From Globomyces pollinis-pini (taxonomy: Eukaryota > Chytridiomycota > Chytridiomycetes > Rhizophydiales > Globomycetaceae), in assembly GCA_025399215.1 (NCBI GenBank), contig MU621109.1:45154-109153 (forward strand): a stretch of 64,000 bases of DNA. Reading direction: 5' to 3'. Positions 52,979-63,601 of the stretch are shown piece by piece; the stretch's first letter is position 1; every line of letters starts with the position of its first letter. Under the pieces are notes generated by a model, which worked only from the letters and a program-made list of their open reading frames with translations, had not been told where the DNA came from and did not search any database. Both the position numbers and the translations under genes were made by a program.

Positions 52979-53788
52979 ATGAAGTTAAACGAATTCTTGG
53001 ACTGTATCAGATTACTGGATCTACCATTATCAACGAGATCACATTGCTTAGTTTACTATTTCGCTTTGATTGAATATGGAAATCACCATAAATTACCAGT
53101 AACTTTGGATATCTTGGCTGCTGCAAGTGTCCATATCGCTTGCAAACAAACTTATATTCAAAGAAAATTAAGAGATGTAGTCAATGTATTTTATTACGCT
53201 ATTCATACATCGGATCGTTACATCGAATTGAATAAGGTAAGCTTATTTGTTTAATCCAGCAGTCGTTTTGGAATCTGAAAGATACACTAGTTCATGCAGA
53301 GTATTTAGTATTGCGGATTCTCAATTTTGACACCGAAATAAATGATGCATATGATCATTTGGTAGACTGCTTCCAAAAATTAGGCAGCAAAACGACATCT
53401 TATACAGATACAGAATATAAACTTATATGCCAATGTTCGTTAACATGGTTAAATGATTCCCTCACCTGCAAATCTGTAAGAATATTTAACAAATAACATC
53501 AAAAGATTTGCGATTATCAGAAGTTTGAATCGGGTGGAAAATATTCGAATTTAATAGCATATGGATGTATGTGGATAGGCCTTCAGAGTGTAAAGCCTGA
53601 TGATAGCTATACATTGGAACAGGTTTTTCGATAATTTCCCAGTTAAAGTTTTAATGATTTTAGTTTTGCAATGATTGGCAAATAAGTGACACCAAAAGAC
53701 TTACTGGTAATATTTATAATGCTCAAGAATGTTTGTAGATATTGTAAGAACAGCAATTCGATATTTGAATGAGAAATTGATCAATTAG
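52979..53788 (+). CDS. cyclin-Q (FAM58)-like cyclin
   Basis: Five exons (introns 23-42 nt) encode about 220 residues. The cyclin fold reads CIRLLDLPLSTRSHCLVYYF, ILAAASVHIACKQTYIQRKL, RDVVNVFYYAIHTSDRYIEL, then SFWNLKDTLVHAEYLVLRIL followed by NFDTEIN, and a C-terminal NDWQISDTKRLTDIVRTAI. The RDVVNV...FWNLKDT-V--E-L-LR-L pattern and the W-x-x-(F)ND--I-D--L block match cyclin Q, the partner of CDK10. Upstream in-frame sequence back to 52895 has no supported function; the ATG at 52979 is chosen. Nuclear kinase regulation is inferred from family. Confidence 0.75.
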
Positions 53789-53849
53789 CTATAATTGATG
53801 TTATTTGAGATATCCTTAAACTTCTTAGATCAATAAATATATTTCCACA

Positions 53850-54245
53850 ATGACGTTAGTTTACTCCATCAGTCGGTACTTATTCTTAGCAAATGCCATC
53901 ATTGTTCACCACGTTTGCCACAGTTGTACAAACCTTGCATCACCAATTTATGGATGTGAATTTGAATACAACAAAATCGTGCAAATATCATCATCTAAAT
54001 TTGATGCCAATAAAGGCACTTGCGGACATTCATTTTTAATAAATCCAAAGTGGGCTACACCAAAGCCTAACAAGTCCCATTTTGTGAATGGCTTCTGTTC
54101 AGGCTCAATACTACAAAATGATGTGACACACCTGTACCATTATCTCTCCAATGTCTGGCGATATATTTTCATTCAGTATAATTCCGGGAATATTGCTTGG
54201 AGTGTCCCTTCAACTGCTCTGCCCATCAGCAATATATGCTTTTAG
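53850..54245 (+). CDS. small open frame, possibly secreted, overlapping 7TM copy E (uncertain)
   Basis: 131 codons starting MTLVYSISRYLFLANAIIVH, a weak signal-peptide-like start, then Cys-rich CHSCTNLASPIYGCEFEYNK. Its last 95 bp overlap the start of the 7TM gene in another frame, so at least its end is unlikely to be real. It may contain a genuine upstream exon or be chance. Confidence 0.25.
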   Translation: MTLVYSISRYLFLANAIIVHHVCHSCTNLASPIYGCEFEYNKIVQISSSKFDANKGTCGHSFLINPKWATPKPNKSHFVNGFCSGSILQNDVTHLYHYLSNVWRYIFIQYNSGNIAWSVPSTALPISNICF

Positions 54246-55163
54246 TTATAGGAAATCTAGGAAGAATATCACTGGTCAAGACTTTGTTGCCTATTTTTCT
54301 CTTTTTATACTACTGTTATCTGTTGTTTTCAAGACTTTAACAATTGACTTTTTCGCTTCGCCAACTGCAACGTACCCAATTCAAAAGATTATGATATTTA
54401 ACGATTGCGTTGATCTGTTATCATACATTTTTGTACGTATCATGGCGGTTTTACAGATGCAAATGTTTTATGGGAAAAGCACATGGTTTATGTTATGTGT
54501 GTTAATTTTGATACCAATTTTGTTTGTCATCAGTGCAAATGAAACGTACATTCGATTAAATCTATCATTGTTGGCCAACAGTGATATTCCAATTGAACTG
54601 ATTACTCAATCATTGATTTTTAAGGTAACCTATTAATTCATTGGTTGATGTTTTAGCAAGCTTCCCAGTGGATATCAATTGTAAATATTCTTGAAGGATT
54701 TTCGACCATGATTTTTGTTGGATCTATCCTATATGCCATTTGCCATCCAACACGTATGAAAATGTCCATTGTATCACAAGAGATATTTTATCATGTTCTT
54801 GGAAATATGGTTGCTGCGTTTATCGAAGTGGTTGCAGGATGTTCAGAACTTGTTTCAGACAATGTCATATCCCGGTTAACATTCCACATACCAGTGTTCG
54901 TTCGAATCTATCAATTCTACATTTATACCTTGTTAACGAAAGAACTCAATTTATTAACAACAGTTGATACAATGAAAATTGCAAAGGTTCATGATATGTA
55001 TGATATCAATAAATCGGCTGGTGTTGATGATTTATCAAGTCATGCGATTGCAGTTGAACAACGAAGATTGAATTTATCTGTTCAAGTTAAATTTGCCAAG
55101 ATTCCTGAAGAAGAGTTAGGCAATTGGCAAACATCATTTAAAGCTTTACATGGTGGTCACTAA
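54151..55163 (+). CDS. 7TM family protein, copy E
   Basis: Exons 54151-54624 and 54657-55163 join over a 32-nt intron; 326 residues. Seven segments are visible (for example IIPGILLGVSLQLLCPSAIY, LFILLLSVVFKTLTIDFF, MLCVLILIPILFVISANETY). The family motif after segment 4 reads SANETYIRLNL. The intron follows the fifth segment, as in copy B. The C-terminal tail is basic then ends KALHGGH. Receptor-like role is inference. Confidence 0.7.
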
Positions 55164-55545
55164 CCATATCAAATTAATAAAATCATATCCTCTAATCAAT
55201 GGTTAATTATTTCACGATACACTTCAACACTGGTTTGTTTGACAGAACCGTTCTGAGGATTTGGCTGGTCACATGAATCCTATTCCCCTTTCATAGAAAA
55301 CTTTTTCATCACAGAAGCAAGTCACCTAATATTGAAATTTCAAAGCACTATGGTTTTTTGATTCTGCAAGCGTTGTATTTCAGTACTATTCGAATCATTG
55401 TGTAAATTGTGAACTAGGTACCCAAGCATTATATTCAAACCATGCTGTAGGACAAACAGACAAAAGAGATGCATGCTATTCACAGCATGGAACAAAAGCA
55501 CAACAAAAAGTATAAATAAAAGGATTTTGGTCAATTAAAAAGTAA

Positions 55546-56325
55546 ATGAAAATCTCTACTATCGCTGTACTTCTATCAAGTGTTATTGCCGCTCCAACTG
55601 ATAAACCTATTGTTGGCGGTACTCCTGTCGGTTCACCAGATATATATCCATGGTTGGTTGCACTTCGCACTGCGGATGATAAGAATGGACACTGTGGAGG
55701 GTCATTAATTACCCCTACGAAAATATTGACCGCTGCTCATTGTACAGTTGGAGTACAGCTTTCAACTTTCAAGGCTTATTATCATAGATATGATACTAAA
55801 CTTCGTCCTGAACGTGAAAATGCAACAACGTTCAAGGTAAAGAAATTCATTGTTCATCCAAAGTATACTGATGCATCAAATGGATATGATATTGCTATTT
55901 GGGATGTAGAGCGTGTATCTGGTCCAATTCCTACTAAGTTTGCCAAACTCGATGATGGATCTGCTTCTGTTCTTAAAGAAGGACAATCATTGACTGTTGC
56001 TGGATGGGGAACCATTTCCACCAATGGTCCCCCTTCATCCGTGTTGCTAGAAACTACTGTTCCAATGACATCAAAAGATGTATGCTTAAAGGCTTACCCA
56101 AGTTTGGCAGGTGTACCCAGTGCATTTTGTGCAGGTTATCCAGAAGGTGGTAAAGATAGTTGTCAACAAGATTCTGGTGGTCCAGCATTTGTTAAAAATG
56201 AAGATGGTACAGTAACAGTTGCTGGAATCGTGTCGTTTGGAACTGGTTGTGCTCTAGCTGGATATCCTGGTGTCTATGCCACTGTTGCATCAGAATTGGC
56301 TTGGATAAAATCGAACTCTCTTTAG
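55546..56325 (+). CDS. trypsin-like serine protease (S1) with Gln in place of Gly193
   Basis: A single exon encodes 259 residues: signal peptide (MKISTIAVLLSSVIAAP), mature start IVGGTPVGSPDIYPW, triad LTAAHC, YDIAIWD and DSGGP. The conserved block reads GGKDSCQQDSGGP: where almost all S1 proteases have CQGDSGGP, position 193 is Gln instead of Gly. Gly193 gives one of the two oxyanion-hole NH groups, so catalysis or inhibitor binding should change. The specificity Asp (KDSC) is kept. TATA box GTATAAATAA at about 55510. It is 50-60% alike to the protease at 50125 by eye. Confidence 0.9.
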   Translation: MKISTIAVLLSSVIAAPTDKPIVGGTPVGSPDIYPWLVALRTADDKNGHCGGSLITPTKILTAAHCTVGVQLSTFKAYYHRYDTKLRPERENATTFKVKKFIVHPKYTDASNGYDIAIWDVERVSGPIPTKFAKLDDGSASVLKEGQSLTVAGWGTISTNGPPSSVLLETTVPMTSKDVCLKAYPSLAGVPSAFCAGYPEGGKDSCQQDSGGPAFVKNEDGTVTVAGIVSFGTGCALAGYPGVYATVASELAWIKSNSL

Positions 56326-56370
56326 TGGGAGAATCATTGAAATATATACATTTGAAGATATATCATTTAT

Positions 56371-56442
56371 AATGACCCATTTTGGCATATTATTCACTTT
56401 CTTTTAAATGACCCATTTTGGCATATTATTCACTTTCTTTTA
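56371..56442 (+). repeat. perfect 2 x 36-bp tandem duplication
   Basis: The 36-bp unit AATGACCCATTTTGGCATAT...TTTTA occurs twice without a base between (56371-56406, 56407-56442) and without mismatch, in the 3' flank of trypsin 2. Such identity points to a recent slippage or duplication. Confidence 0.9.
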
Positions 56443-56539
56443 CTTTTTAAAAAAAGTATGGATGTAATTTGCGCGGATGGCGAAGTTGTCCAGCCGATCA
56501 ACTCTATAACATTCACCCATAAATTTTTAAAATTCTGTT

Positions 56540-57670
56540 ATGTATTGGTTCTTATTCCTAGCTACGTTCTTTTCATTTGAGGTGCTCTGTTATAGGGATC
56601 AAAACTCTCGAAATCTAGCATCAAACCCCAAGCGTCGAAACCCTTCCAATTACCATGTACGTCGGATAAAGCAAGACAATGAAGCAAAATTCTCTGGATT
56701 TTCAAACCCTTATCTTCCAAGTAGTCATTCTAATTCAGAAAGAGAAAATTCAAAGATATTTGAGAATAGAGAAATTGAAGATGGTATTGTTGAAGCTATT
56801 GGATCTAATGCTTATTCAACTGATGGATCTACTGCCAATGGTCAAGTAACCCAGCTTAACCATCTTTTAGAAGCATTGGAAGGAATTAAAGCAGCTATGA
56901 AAGAATTTGGTGATGACGATGGAATCATGTCAGAGGGTGATAATTCAAATCATAATACCGATACATGGAACCATCGTAAAGAAAAGAAACACAAGAAAGG
57001 CAAGAAAGGAAAGAAGGGGAGGAAAAACAAGAAGGGACGGAAAGATAAGCATCATAAACATCCCAAGCATGAACACCCAGAGACAGAAGATCAAAAATGC
57101 GATTTTCAAATACTAGGATTTTGCGTAATAAGAAACCAAAAGAGCTCTCGAAATGGAGATCTAAATGGCAATGATTTCGGTGATCTCAATAAGCTGGAAG
57201 AGATACTGAAGCGAATTGATGGCCAAACTACCAACCAAAAAGTAGATCAAAAAGCAGAAAAGAAATCGGATAACAATAAAGGGGATAGTGAAATTGAAGA
57301 TGATGAGGATGAAGGTGATGACGAACGTGGAATGGGAGTACGACACGGAGACGACACGAGCAAAACAAGCATTAGTGAAAATGAAGATGCAGTTGAAGAT
57401 GATGATGAAGATGATGATGACGAAGAAGAACCCACCGAGGAAAATGAAAATGAGGAAGACGATGGCGAAACTGAGGAGGAAGAGGAAACAGAATCCGAAG
57501 ATGAATCTGAAAATCAAACACCCAAACATGGCAAGAAACATCACAAGAACCGTGATCATGGCCGTAATGATGAACAAAAGTGTGAGCTTGTAATTCTTGG
57601 ATTTTGCGTTAATCGTAAGCAATTAAGTGGATCTGTCCACAAACCTAGTCGTGAACAACTGATTATCTAA
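56540..57670 (+). CDS. secreted low-complexity protein with two C-x5-G-F-C motifs
   Basis: A single exon of 376 residues. A signal peptide (MYWFLFLATFFSFEVLC) is followed by a Ser/Asn-rich part, a Lys/His-rich basic block (HKKGKKGKKGRKNKKGRKDK), and a long Asp/Glu-rich acidic block. Two short hydrophobic motifs stand out: QKCDFQILGFCVIRNQ near residue 190 and QKCELVILGFCVNRKQ near residue 350. They are nearly identical and each carries two Cys five or six residues apart. A similar DCLVKLFGVCIGKK ends the CBM19-like protein at 58540. No fold is recognised; an extracellular scaffold or cell-wall protein is possible. Confidence 0.7.
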   Translation: MYWFLFLATFFSFEVLCYRDQNSRNLASNPKRRNPSNYHVRRIKQDNEAKFSGFSNPYLPSSHSNSERENSKIFENREIEDGIVEAIGSNAYSTDGSTANGQVTQLNHLLEALEGIKAAMKEFGDDDGIMSEGDNSNHNTDTWNHRKEKKHKKGKKGKKGRKNKKGRKDKHHKHPKHEHPETEDQKCDFQILGFCVIRNQKSSRNGDLNGNDFGDLNKLEEILKRIDGQTTNQKVDQKAEKKSDNNKGDSEIEDDEDEGDDERGMGVRHGDDTSKTSISENEDAVEDDDEDDDDEEEPTEENENEEDDGETEEEEETESEDESENQTPKHGKKHHKNRDHGRNDEQKCELVILGFCVNRKQLSGSVHKPSREQLII

Positions 57671-57844
57671 TAAATCCTGTCTATAACGAATAATTTTAAG
57701 AATAGTTCAAACTGAAGTGTTTGACTGATATCATGTACTGAATCAGTTCTAACATTTTAATTGACTTCCTTTGCCATAACTGTCAAATTCAATTGCTTAT
57801 TTCATTTTAATTTTTTTTTTGTTTTCTTCAGCTCGACTTGCAGA

Positions 57845-58383
57845 ATGGTCAGAATTAAAAATAGATACTTGTTATGCCAAATCAGATTCAAAGATGATAT
57901 ACTAGCAGAAGGAATCAATGGGAAACTATTAGCAGCAGCCATTAAATTCAATATTCAAGATTTATTTGGTGATTATGGTGCTCGAATTTCATCAACTTTA
58001 CAAGTGAAATATTACTCGCCTTATACTGTATTTCAATCCGATGATTTACAAATTAGGGTTTAGCTATTATAAAAACAGGAAGAGAACATTCAAGGTTGGT
58101 TTGGAACGCGATTACTTTTATTACCAGTAAATGATTAATGTTACTGATGATCAGTGTTAAAATCAACCCCTTGTGTTATTACTGTAGTGCATGTATCAGG
58201 GACAATCAAAAAATTACAACAGTATGCTGTAATATTCAATCAAAAACAAATCGATATATTAAAATCAAGTGGGAAGATTAAAGGTATGATATCAGTTATA
58301 CAGTTAATTCATTTTTAATTATAGATGAGAAGATTTCTAAACAGATACAACAATCCAGTGAATTGTTGACTACGATTGAATGA
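57845..58383 (+). CDS. POP5: POP5, subunit of RNase P/RNase MRP
   Basis: Three introns (29, 28 and 41 nt) are removed, giving about 146 residues: MVRIKNRYLLCQIRF, then AAAIKFNIQDLFGDYGARIS, then the diagnostic YYSPYTGLAIIKTGREHSRL followed by VWNAITFIT, and VITVVHVSGTIKKLQQYAV. This is the POP5 fold of the RNase P/MRP protein core, which matures tRNA and rRNA in the nucleus. Read without splicing, the frame looks broken at QIRV; the 29-nt intron at 58028-58056 explains it. Confidence 0.93.
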
Positions 58384-58539
58384 TGTGTGACATTGCTTTG
58401 TTATTCGTTAAATGCTAATAAAATCATAATTGTAAAGAGGTCAATTGTAATGACTAAAAAAGAACAAAGGCGGAGAGAACCTCGCCGGCAAGAACTTTGA
58501 TAAAAGGACCTTGTAAAACCAGCCTTTTCCAAATTTTCG

Positions 58540-59636
58540 ATGGTTTCGAATAGTGGATTGTTGATATCTTTGATCTTATCACTCTCTGTTGATGCTAAAC
58601 GATATGGATCTCATTCTGATTTAATTCGTCCCCCACAACATGGACGATATGCCCAAATTCATACTTACCCTCATCGTAAAGTACACTCTATTCATCGTCA
58701 CCATTCTTATGCTAAATCGGATGATGATGATAAGGCAAAACCTGACGATGATGATAAGGCTAAACCGGACGATGATGATGAAGACGAAAAATCCGACAAA
58801 TCTGATGATAAAAAATCAAAGTCCGAGGATAGTTCTGACGATGATGAAGGGGATAAGAAAGACAAAAGCGAAACGAAGGAAAAACAGAAGGAGGACAAAA
58901 AAGAACCTAAAGAGAAGACTGAAGAAAAGAAACCAGAAGGTCAATCAACACCATCAAATGGAGACGCAAAAGTAGGGGGTTCATGTAGTGCTGCTAATAC
59001 GTTTGCCTGTTCTGGATCACAATTCCTCCAATGTACTGGTCGTAATATCTTTCCAATTACTAACGCTAGCTAGAAAATTGGGTATTACAAAATACTTGCC
59101 AAGGAAACTGCATTGACAATCCAGCTTACAAAATGCACTGTCAACCTGGAAAGTCAAATTTCCAATCCCTTCATCGACATCGAAATCGACATCGTGGACA
59201 TGGTCATTCGAAATCTAATTTTGAAATTCCAAACGAGAATAGTTCTAAAACAAACACTGGAAATATTCCTAATGGTAGGTTTCCAGATAATAAATCCGTT
59301 TTACCTGGTCAGCCCACTGATAATCAATCCGATGGAAACCCCCAAAACGGTCATGGCCAACTTCCTTCGATTCCAGGTCCATCACTTCCAACCGAAGACA
59401 ATACATCTTTACCAAGCAAACCTATTGATAATGACTCAGATAATATTCCTGGCCAATTTCCCGACGTAGAAACTGGACTTCCAGGTACATCATTTCCATC
59501 AGACAATACACCTTCCCCTAGCAAGACTACTGATAGTCGTAAAGTCCCCAGCACTACAAATACAACTCCACAACCGACGGTAGAAAAGGAAGATTGTTTA
59601 GTGAAACTATTTGGAGTTTGTATTGGCAAAAAATAA
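58540..59636 (+). CDS. secreted CBM19-like chitin-binding protein
   Basis: Exons 58540-59041 and 59074-59636 join over a 32-nt intron; 354 residues. Signal peptide MVSNSGLLISLILSLSVDA, then a His/Tyr-rich part and a long Asp/Lys repeat (KPDDDDKAKPDDDDKA). A six-Cys module spans the intron: GGSCSAANTFACSGSQFLQC, TGQNWVLQNTCQGNCID, then MHCQP, the pattern of CBM19 chitin-binding domains found in fungal chitinases. A Pro/Ser/Thr-rich tail follows and the protein ends EDCLVKLFGVCIGKK, similar to the motif pair of the gene at 56540. It probably binds chitin in a cell wall; no catalytic domain is present. Confidence 0.75.
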
Positions 59637-59824
59637 AGATTGAATCTGCTCTCGAGTTTAAATTGTTCACAAAATCTGAGGATCGTGACAACGTGCATTT
59701 CTTTAATATTTCCTCTTCCTAGAACACACTAACTGATTGTAACTAAAACGTACAAAGCATGTATAATTCAATATTTTAAACCAACGTCATATCTATCACT
59801 TGAAAGATTTATTAACAAACTAAA

Positions 59825-61190
59825 CTATAGGATAAGAAGAGATAGGATCATGGAACCAATTAAGGAAGTGGTAGAAATAATAGAGACATGATCGGCACTA
59901 CTATTTGGGTCATCTTTAGGTGCAACTGGTACTGGAGCAGTACTTGGAGGTTGGAATTTAGCTTCTGATTGGCCACCTTGCAAGAAAGTCTTGTAATATG
60001 CAGTAATCAACTCCAAAGAGTTAATTTGATAGTGTACACTTGGACCAGCAGGTGGAGAAGCTGTACTCCAGTTATTACCACAAGTGAATTTATCATCACA
60101 AGTGTCCAACATGGCAGTTACAGATGCTTTAAGTGTATCTTTGATTAGGTTTTGAAGACTTGCATCTTTGGTGTTTTCGTAAAGATATCCAACTGATCTT
60201 ACGTATGTCCCTTTAGGAGATACTTGATTTTCATCACATTTAGGTTCACATTGATCTGTGATAATCTTGTTCTTGGTAAAAGTATCCAATGAAGCTTTAA
60301 ACAATGAAGCAGCTTCAGTCATTAAAGATTCATCACCCAATGCTTTGTAAGTCCATGCTAAACCACCGAAAACGAACCCAGATTTGTATGATAGTTCGTT
60401 TGGATTAATACCACACTTTTGATCTACATCCAATCCATCACGAACTTTGAATTGAGGGGTAATAATCCCAGTTTTCTTCAACCATTGATACATTCTAACG
60501 GAAGCTTCAGCTAATGTCTTGTCACCAGTTAAAATCGCTAATCGTGACCCAAGTACCATTTGTTGACCATGAGTAATTGTAGATTTATATCCTTTTGACT
60601 TTACATTTTTTCGATCTCTAGACCACCATAGACCACCTTGACAACTATCATCCCATTGGTTCCAAACTTGATCCCAAGTATTTTTGGCCAATTTGGAATA
60701 ACTAACACCACCTGGCATGACAGTATCTTTTCCAAATATTTCAGCACCAGTTACAGGTCCAAGTGCCCACCATAAGATATCATCATTCCATTTCCCTTCC
60801 AGTGTTTCAGCAATGGAAGCTGTTTTTCCCAAGAATGAAGCAGTAGGACCATAGGAAGCCAATGTTAATCCATTCACAACTGCAGTAGAGTATTGTTGAT
60901 CACCAGTAGCTTTCATATAATCCATCATTACACCCCACATAATACCACCTTCATACCATTGAAAACCTTAAGTAACGTTAGTGATACACAAAAAACAAAC
61001 CTTGAGCAGTTTTAGCAGTGTTAGGTAGAATTGTTCCTTGAGAAGCAGTTTTACCAGGAACATAATAATTCATTAAATTCTTTGCAATTCCTTGAGCAGC
61101 CTTCAACATTGCTTGTTGATCATTAACATCTAATTTAATTGCCATTACAGTATTTGTAGCAATCAAAAACACACCCAATTGATTCAACAT
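59825..61190 (-). CDS. GH76 alpha-1,6-mannanase / Dfg5-Dcw1-like, GPI-anchored
   Basis: Exons 61190-61001 and 60966-59825 join over a 34-nt intron; 443 residues. A signal peptide (MLNQLGVFLIATNTVMA) is followed by the GH76 barrel: FQWYEGGIMWGVMMDYMKAT, the catalytic Asp pair in GKWNDDILWWALGPV, QCGGLWWSRDR-like GGLWWSRDRKNVKSKGY, and SGFVFGGLAWTYKALGDESL. The C-terminus (SAVVSIIS-like, IISTTSLIGSMILSLLIL) is a hydrophobic GPI-attachment tail after a Pro/Ala linker. Such enzymes (Dfg5, Dcw1) transfer GPI proteins to the cell wall or cut alpha-1,6-mannan at the surface. Confidence 0.93.
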
Positions 61191-61867
61191 TATTGTAAAA
61201 AATCTAGATTTTCAAATGGTTTTCATTCCTTTATATATGACTTCATTTTATATTGGGCTCGTACAAATGTCATCGAAATACGCCTCTTTGAGCCTTACCG
61301 CGTTTTGGGTTTTGTGCCTTTGAGTAAGAACCTTGTTGGGTTCGATTCCATTGTAAGCAACGATTGCGATTCATGGCGTTCTAATGTAAATCAAAATATC
61401 TTGATATTCATGAAGACTTACTGTTTCTTGTTTTTTTTTTTATCTGGTGATGTTTAAAAAGAAACTGGTTCATGCTGTGTTGATGGCTTCTATCCATCCA
61501 AACTTATACATTTAGGATCTGAACTGATTTCATATATCTCACTCAACTGCAGAAACCACAAATAGTCTCATTCATCCTTATCATAAACTGTTCGTGGTTG
61601 TGATTATCTTTCTTGGATTTCAAAATAAAATGGATTCATTAGTGTTGAAAAATCGAAAGTAATGGTCAGGATATCTGTGTATAGTCCCACCAATAATAAA
61701 TTAAACGCAATTTCTCATGTTCATTGTTACTGACTAACCGCACCTGACTTCACCCAAGTGTTTCAACACTGGACTTGAAACACCCTTACATTAATCATTA
61801 TGAATTCATCAATAAGTAACTAACATTAAAGTGATGATTAAATGGTCATGTATTTCAATTATATAAG
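61191..61867. other. intergenic region, nothing recognised
   Basis: About 680 bp between GH76 (divergent) and RIB3 fusion (convergent side). A GGGTTCGATTCC at about 61335 resembles a tRNA T-loop, but no cloverleaf can be drawn around it. No gene is supported. Confidence 0.5.
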
Positions 61868-63601
61868 TTAAAGATTATGTTCTAATCGATACTTGACCAA
61901 GTCGTTGATGGTTATTAATTTCATGTTCCATCTTTTGGCAAACACAACAAGATGATCACGTCGGGCCATGGTACCATCATCAAGACAGATTTCCGATATG
62001 GCGGCTACGGGATATTTGCCTGATAACTTGCATAAATCGACAGATGCTTCTGTATGACCTACACGTTTTAATACCCCTCCTTCGACTGCTCGAAGTGGGA
62101 ATACATGACCAGGCCGCTGGAATGAGGTTGCCTTGCAGTTTGGATCGGCTAGCAATTTGATGGTGGTTGCTCTGTCTTGGGCCGATATTCCTGTTGTTGT
62201 GTTTTCTTTAGCATCCACTGACACTGTATATGCTGTTTTTAATGAATCTTCGTTTTGTTCCACCATCATTGGAATGTCCAATCTTTCGAATAAAGACTGT
62301 TCTGCTGGTGCACAGATGACTCCACTAGACATAAATGGTCGGTTGTGTTTACCTGGTATATCTAATCATAAATGCCATTTTTTCTGCTGTTAATTCTTCA
62401 CCGGCAATAATTAAATCTCCTTCGTTTTCACGATCTTCGTTATCTACTACGATGACAAATTCTCCCATTCCTATACATAAGTGTTTTCAATGGAATACTA
62501 AACGCCTCCAAAGCAGATTCGATCGTATCAAATTTATGACTATCCTTAATCCCTTTTGCGGCTTCTGGGTCATTTTCTTTGATGTAGTATAATGACAAAG
62601 TTGCAGCTTCATAAGTTGTTTTAAATTCTTGGTGGGCATAGAGCAATTGACCTTTTTTGAAAACTGCAAACGCTCGACCATCATTTCCTGCATGCATGAA
62701 CAAAGATTGTAGAATGGTATCTAAATAAGAATGAGTATTGAATCAACCAAGAAGAAAATTATTAAGAATTGTAATATCAACAAGAAATGTGGGAGAAACA
62801 GGACAATAGTTTCATAAAAGAAATATGAGGATCAAGGTAAACGAAAAGGGTAATTACCAGTATTTGAGAGGTCCCATTCTGGCATAATCTTGAATAGAAT
62901 AAAATCAGCAAAATATCCTTCAGCAATACAGCCAACATTTTCCAAACCCAAAGCAGTGGCAGGGTTAACAGTCAAATCCTTCAGTAGTTGTAATGGGTCA
63001 CTACTATTCGGGTTACTAGTGAAATGAGATGAATTAAATATACTTTGAGATTGAATTTAATGTTTGTGAAAACAGAGTAGCCCAAATATTTGAAGAATGT
63101 TTACTAATATCACCAGAACCATAAAATGCACCTATGGCGTATGAGAAATCAATCATTGGGTACCAGACTTGAGAGCCAAATCAGGAATGGATTGGATAGT
63201 ATGAATAGAACCATCAGCCGCGTGTAGTTCATATTTAAAGGGACTAATTGGCTTTATCGATTTAGAGTTATGTACAAAAGAGAGACCCTCCTTTGCAAAG
63301 ACAGTGGCAGTTCTGTGAGGGATGTTGGACAATGAAGTTAAACAGATATTAGTTGTGAAGCCCAATTGAGTTTGTTTTTCTAGTACTTTAACGTTGTCCT
63401 AAAACGTTAAAAGAGAGAGTATAATACACCATGAATGGCAGCATTAACGAATCCTGGAAGAGCAATATAACCAGTAGCGTCGATGACCAAAGAATTATTA
63501 TTTTGAGTTGTGAAGATCTGATTGAAAGACAAATCTTTAGAATTGAATTCATTGCCATCAAAAAACAAGACGTTTTTGAGAGTGATAGAAAGCTGAGTCA
63601 T
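61868..63601 (-). CDS. RIB3: fusion: degenerate amidohydrolase domain + DHBP synthase (RIB3)
   Basis: One reading frame, after about seven introns (28-140 nt), encodes an N-terminal amidohydrolase-like part and a complete C-terminal DHBP synthase. The synthase (from about 62520) has [47 protein letters not shown] and [20 protein letters not shown], all catalytic residues of RibB/RIB3, and makes the four-carbon unit of riboflavin from ribulose-5-phosphate. The N-terminal part ([11 protein letters not shown], then [19 protein letters not shown], then [18 protein letters not shown]) is about 250 residues and lacks one His of the metal H-x-H motif (A-x-H here). The join ([20 protein letters not shown]) is within a single open exon. 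Confidence 0.8.

Noticed and set aside
58028..58056. Apparent frameshift in POP5 after QIR
   Set aside because: A 29-nt intron (donor after YSPYT, acceptor before GLAIIKTG) restores the conserved sequence exactly.
61320..61350. tRNA-like GGGTTCGATTCC
   Set aside because: No acceptor stem, D-arm or anticodon arm can be drawn at the right distances on either strand.
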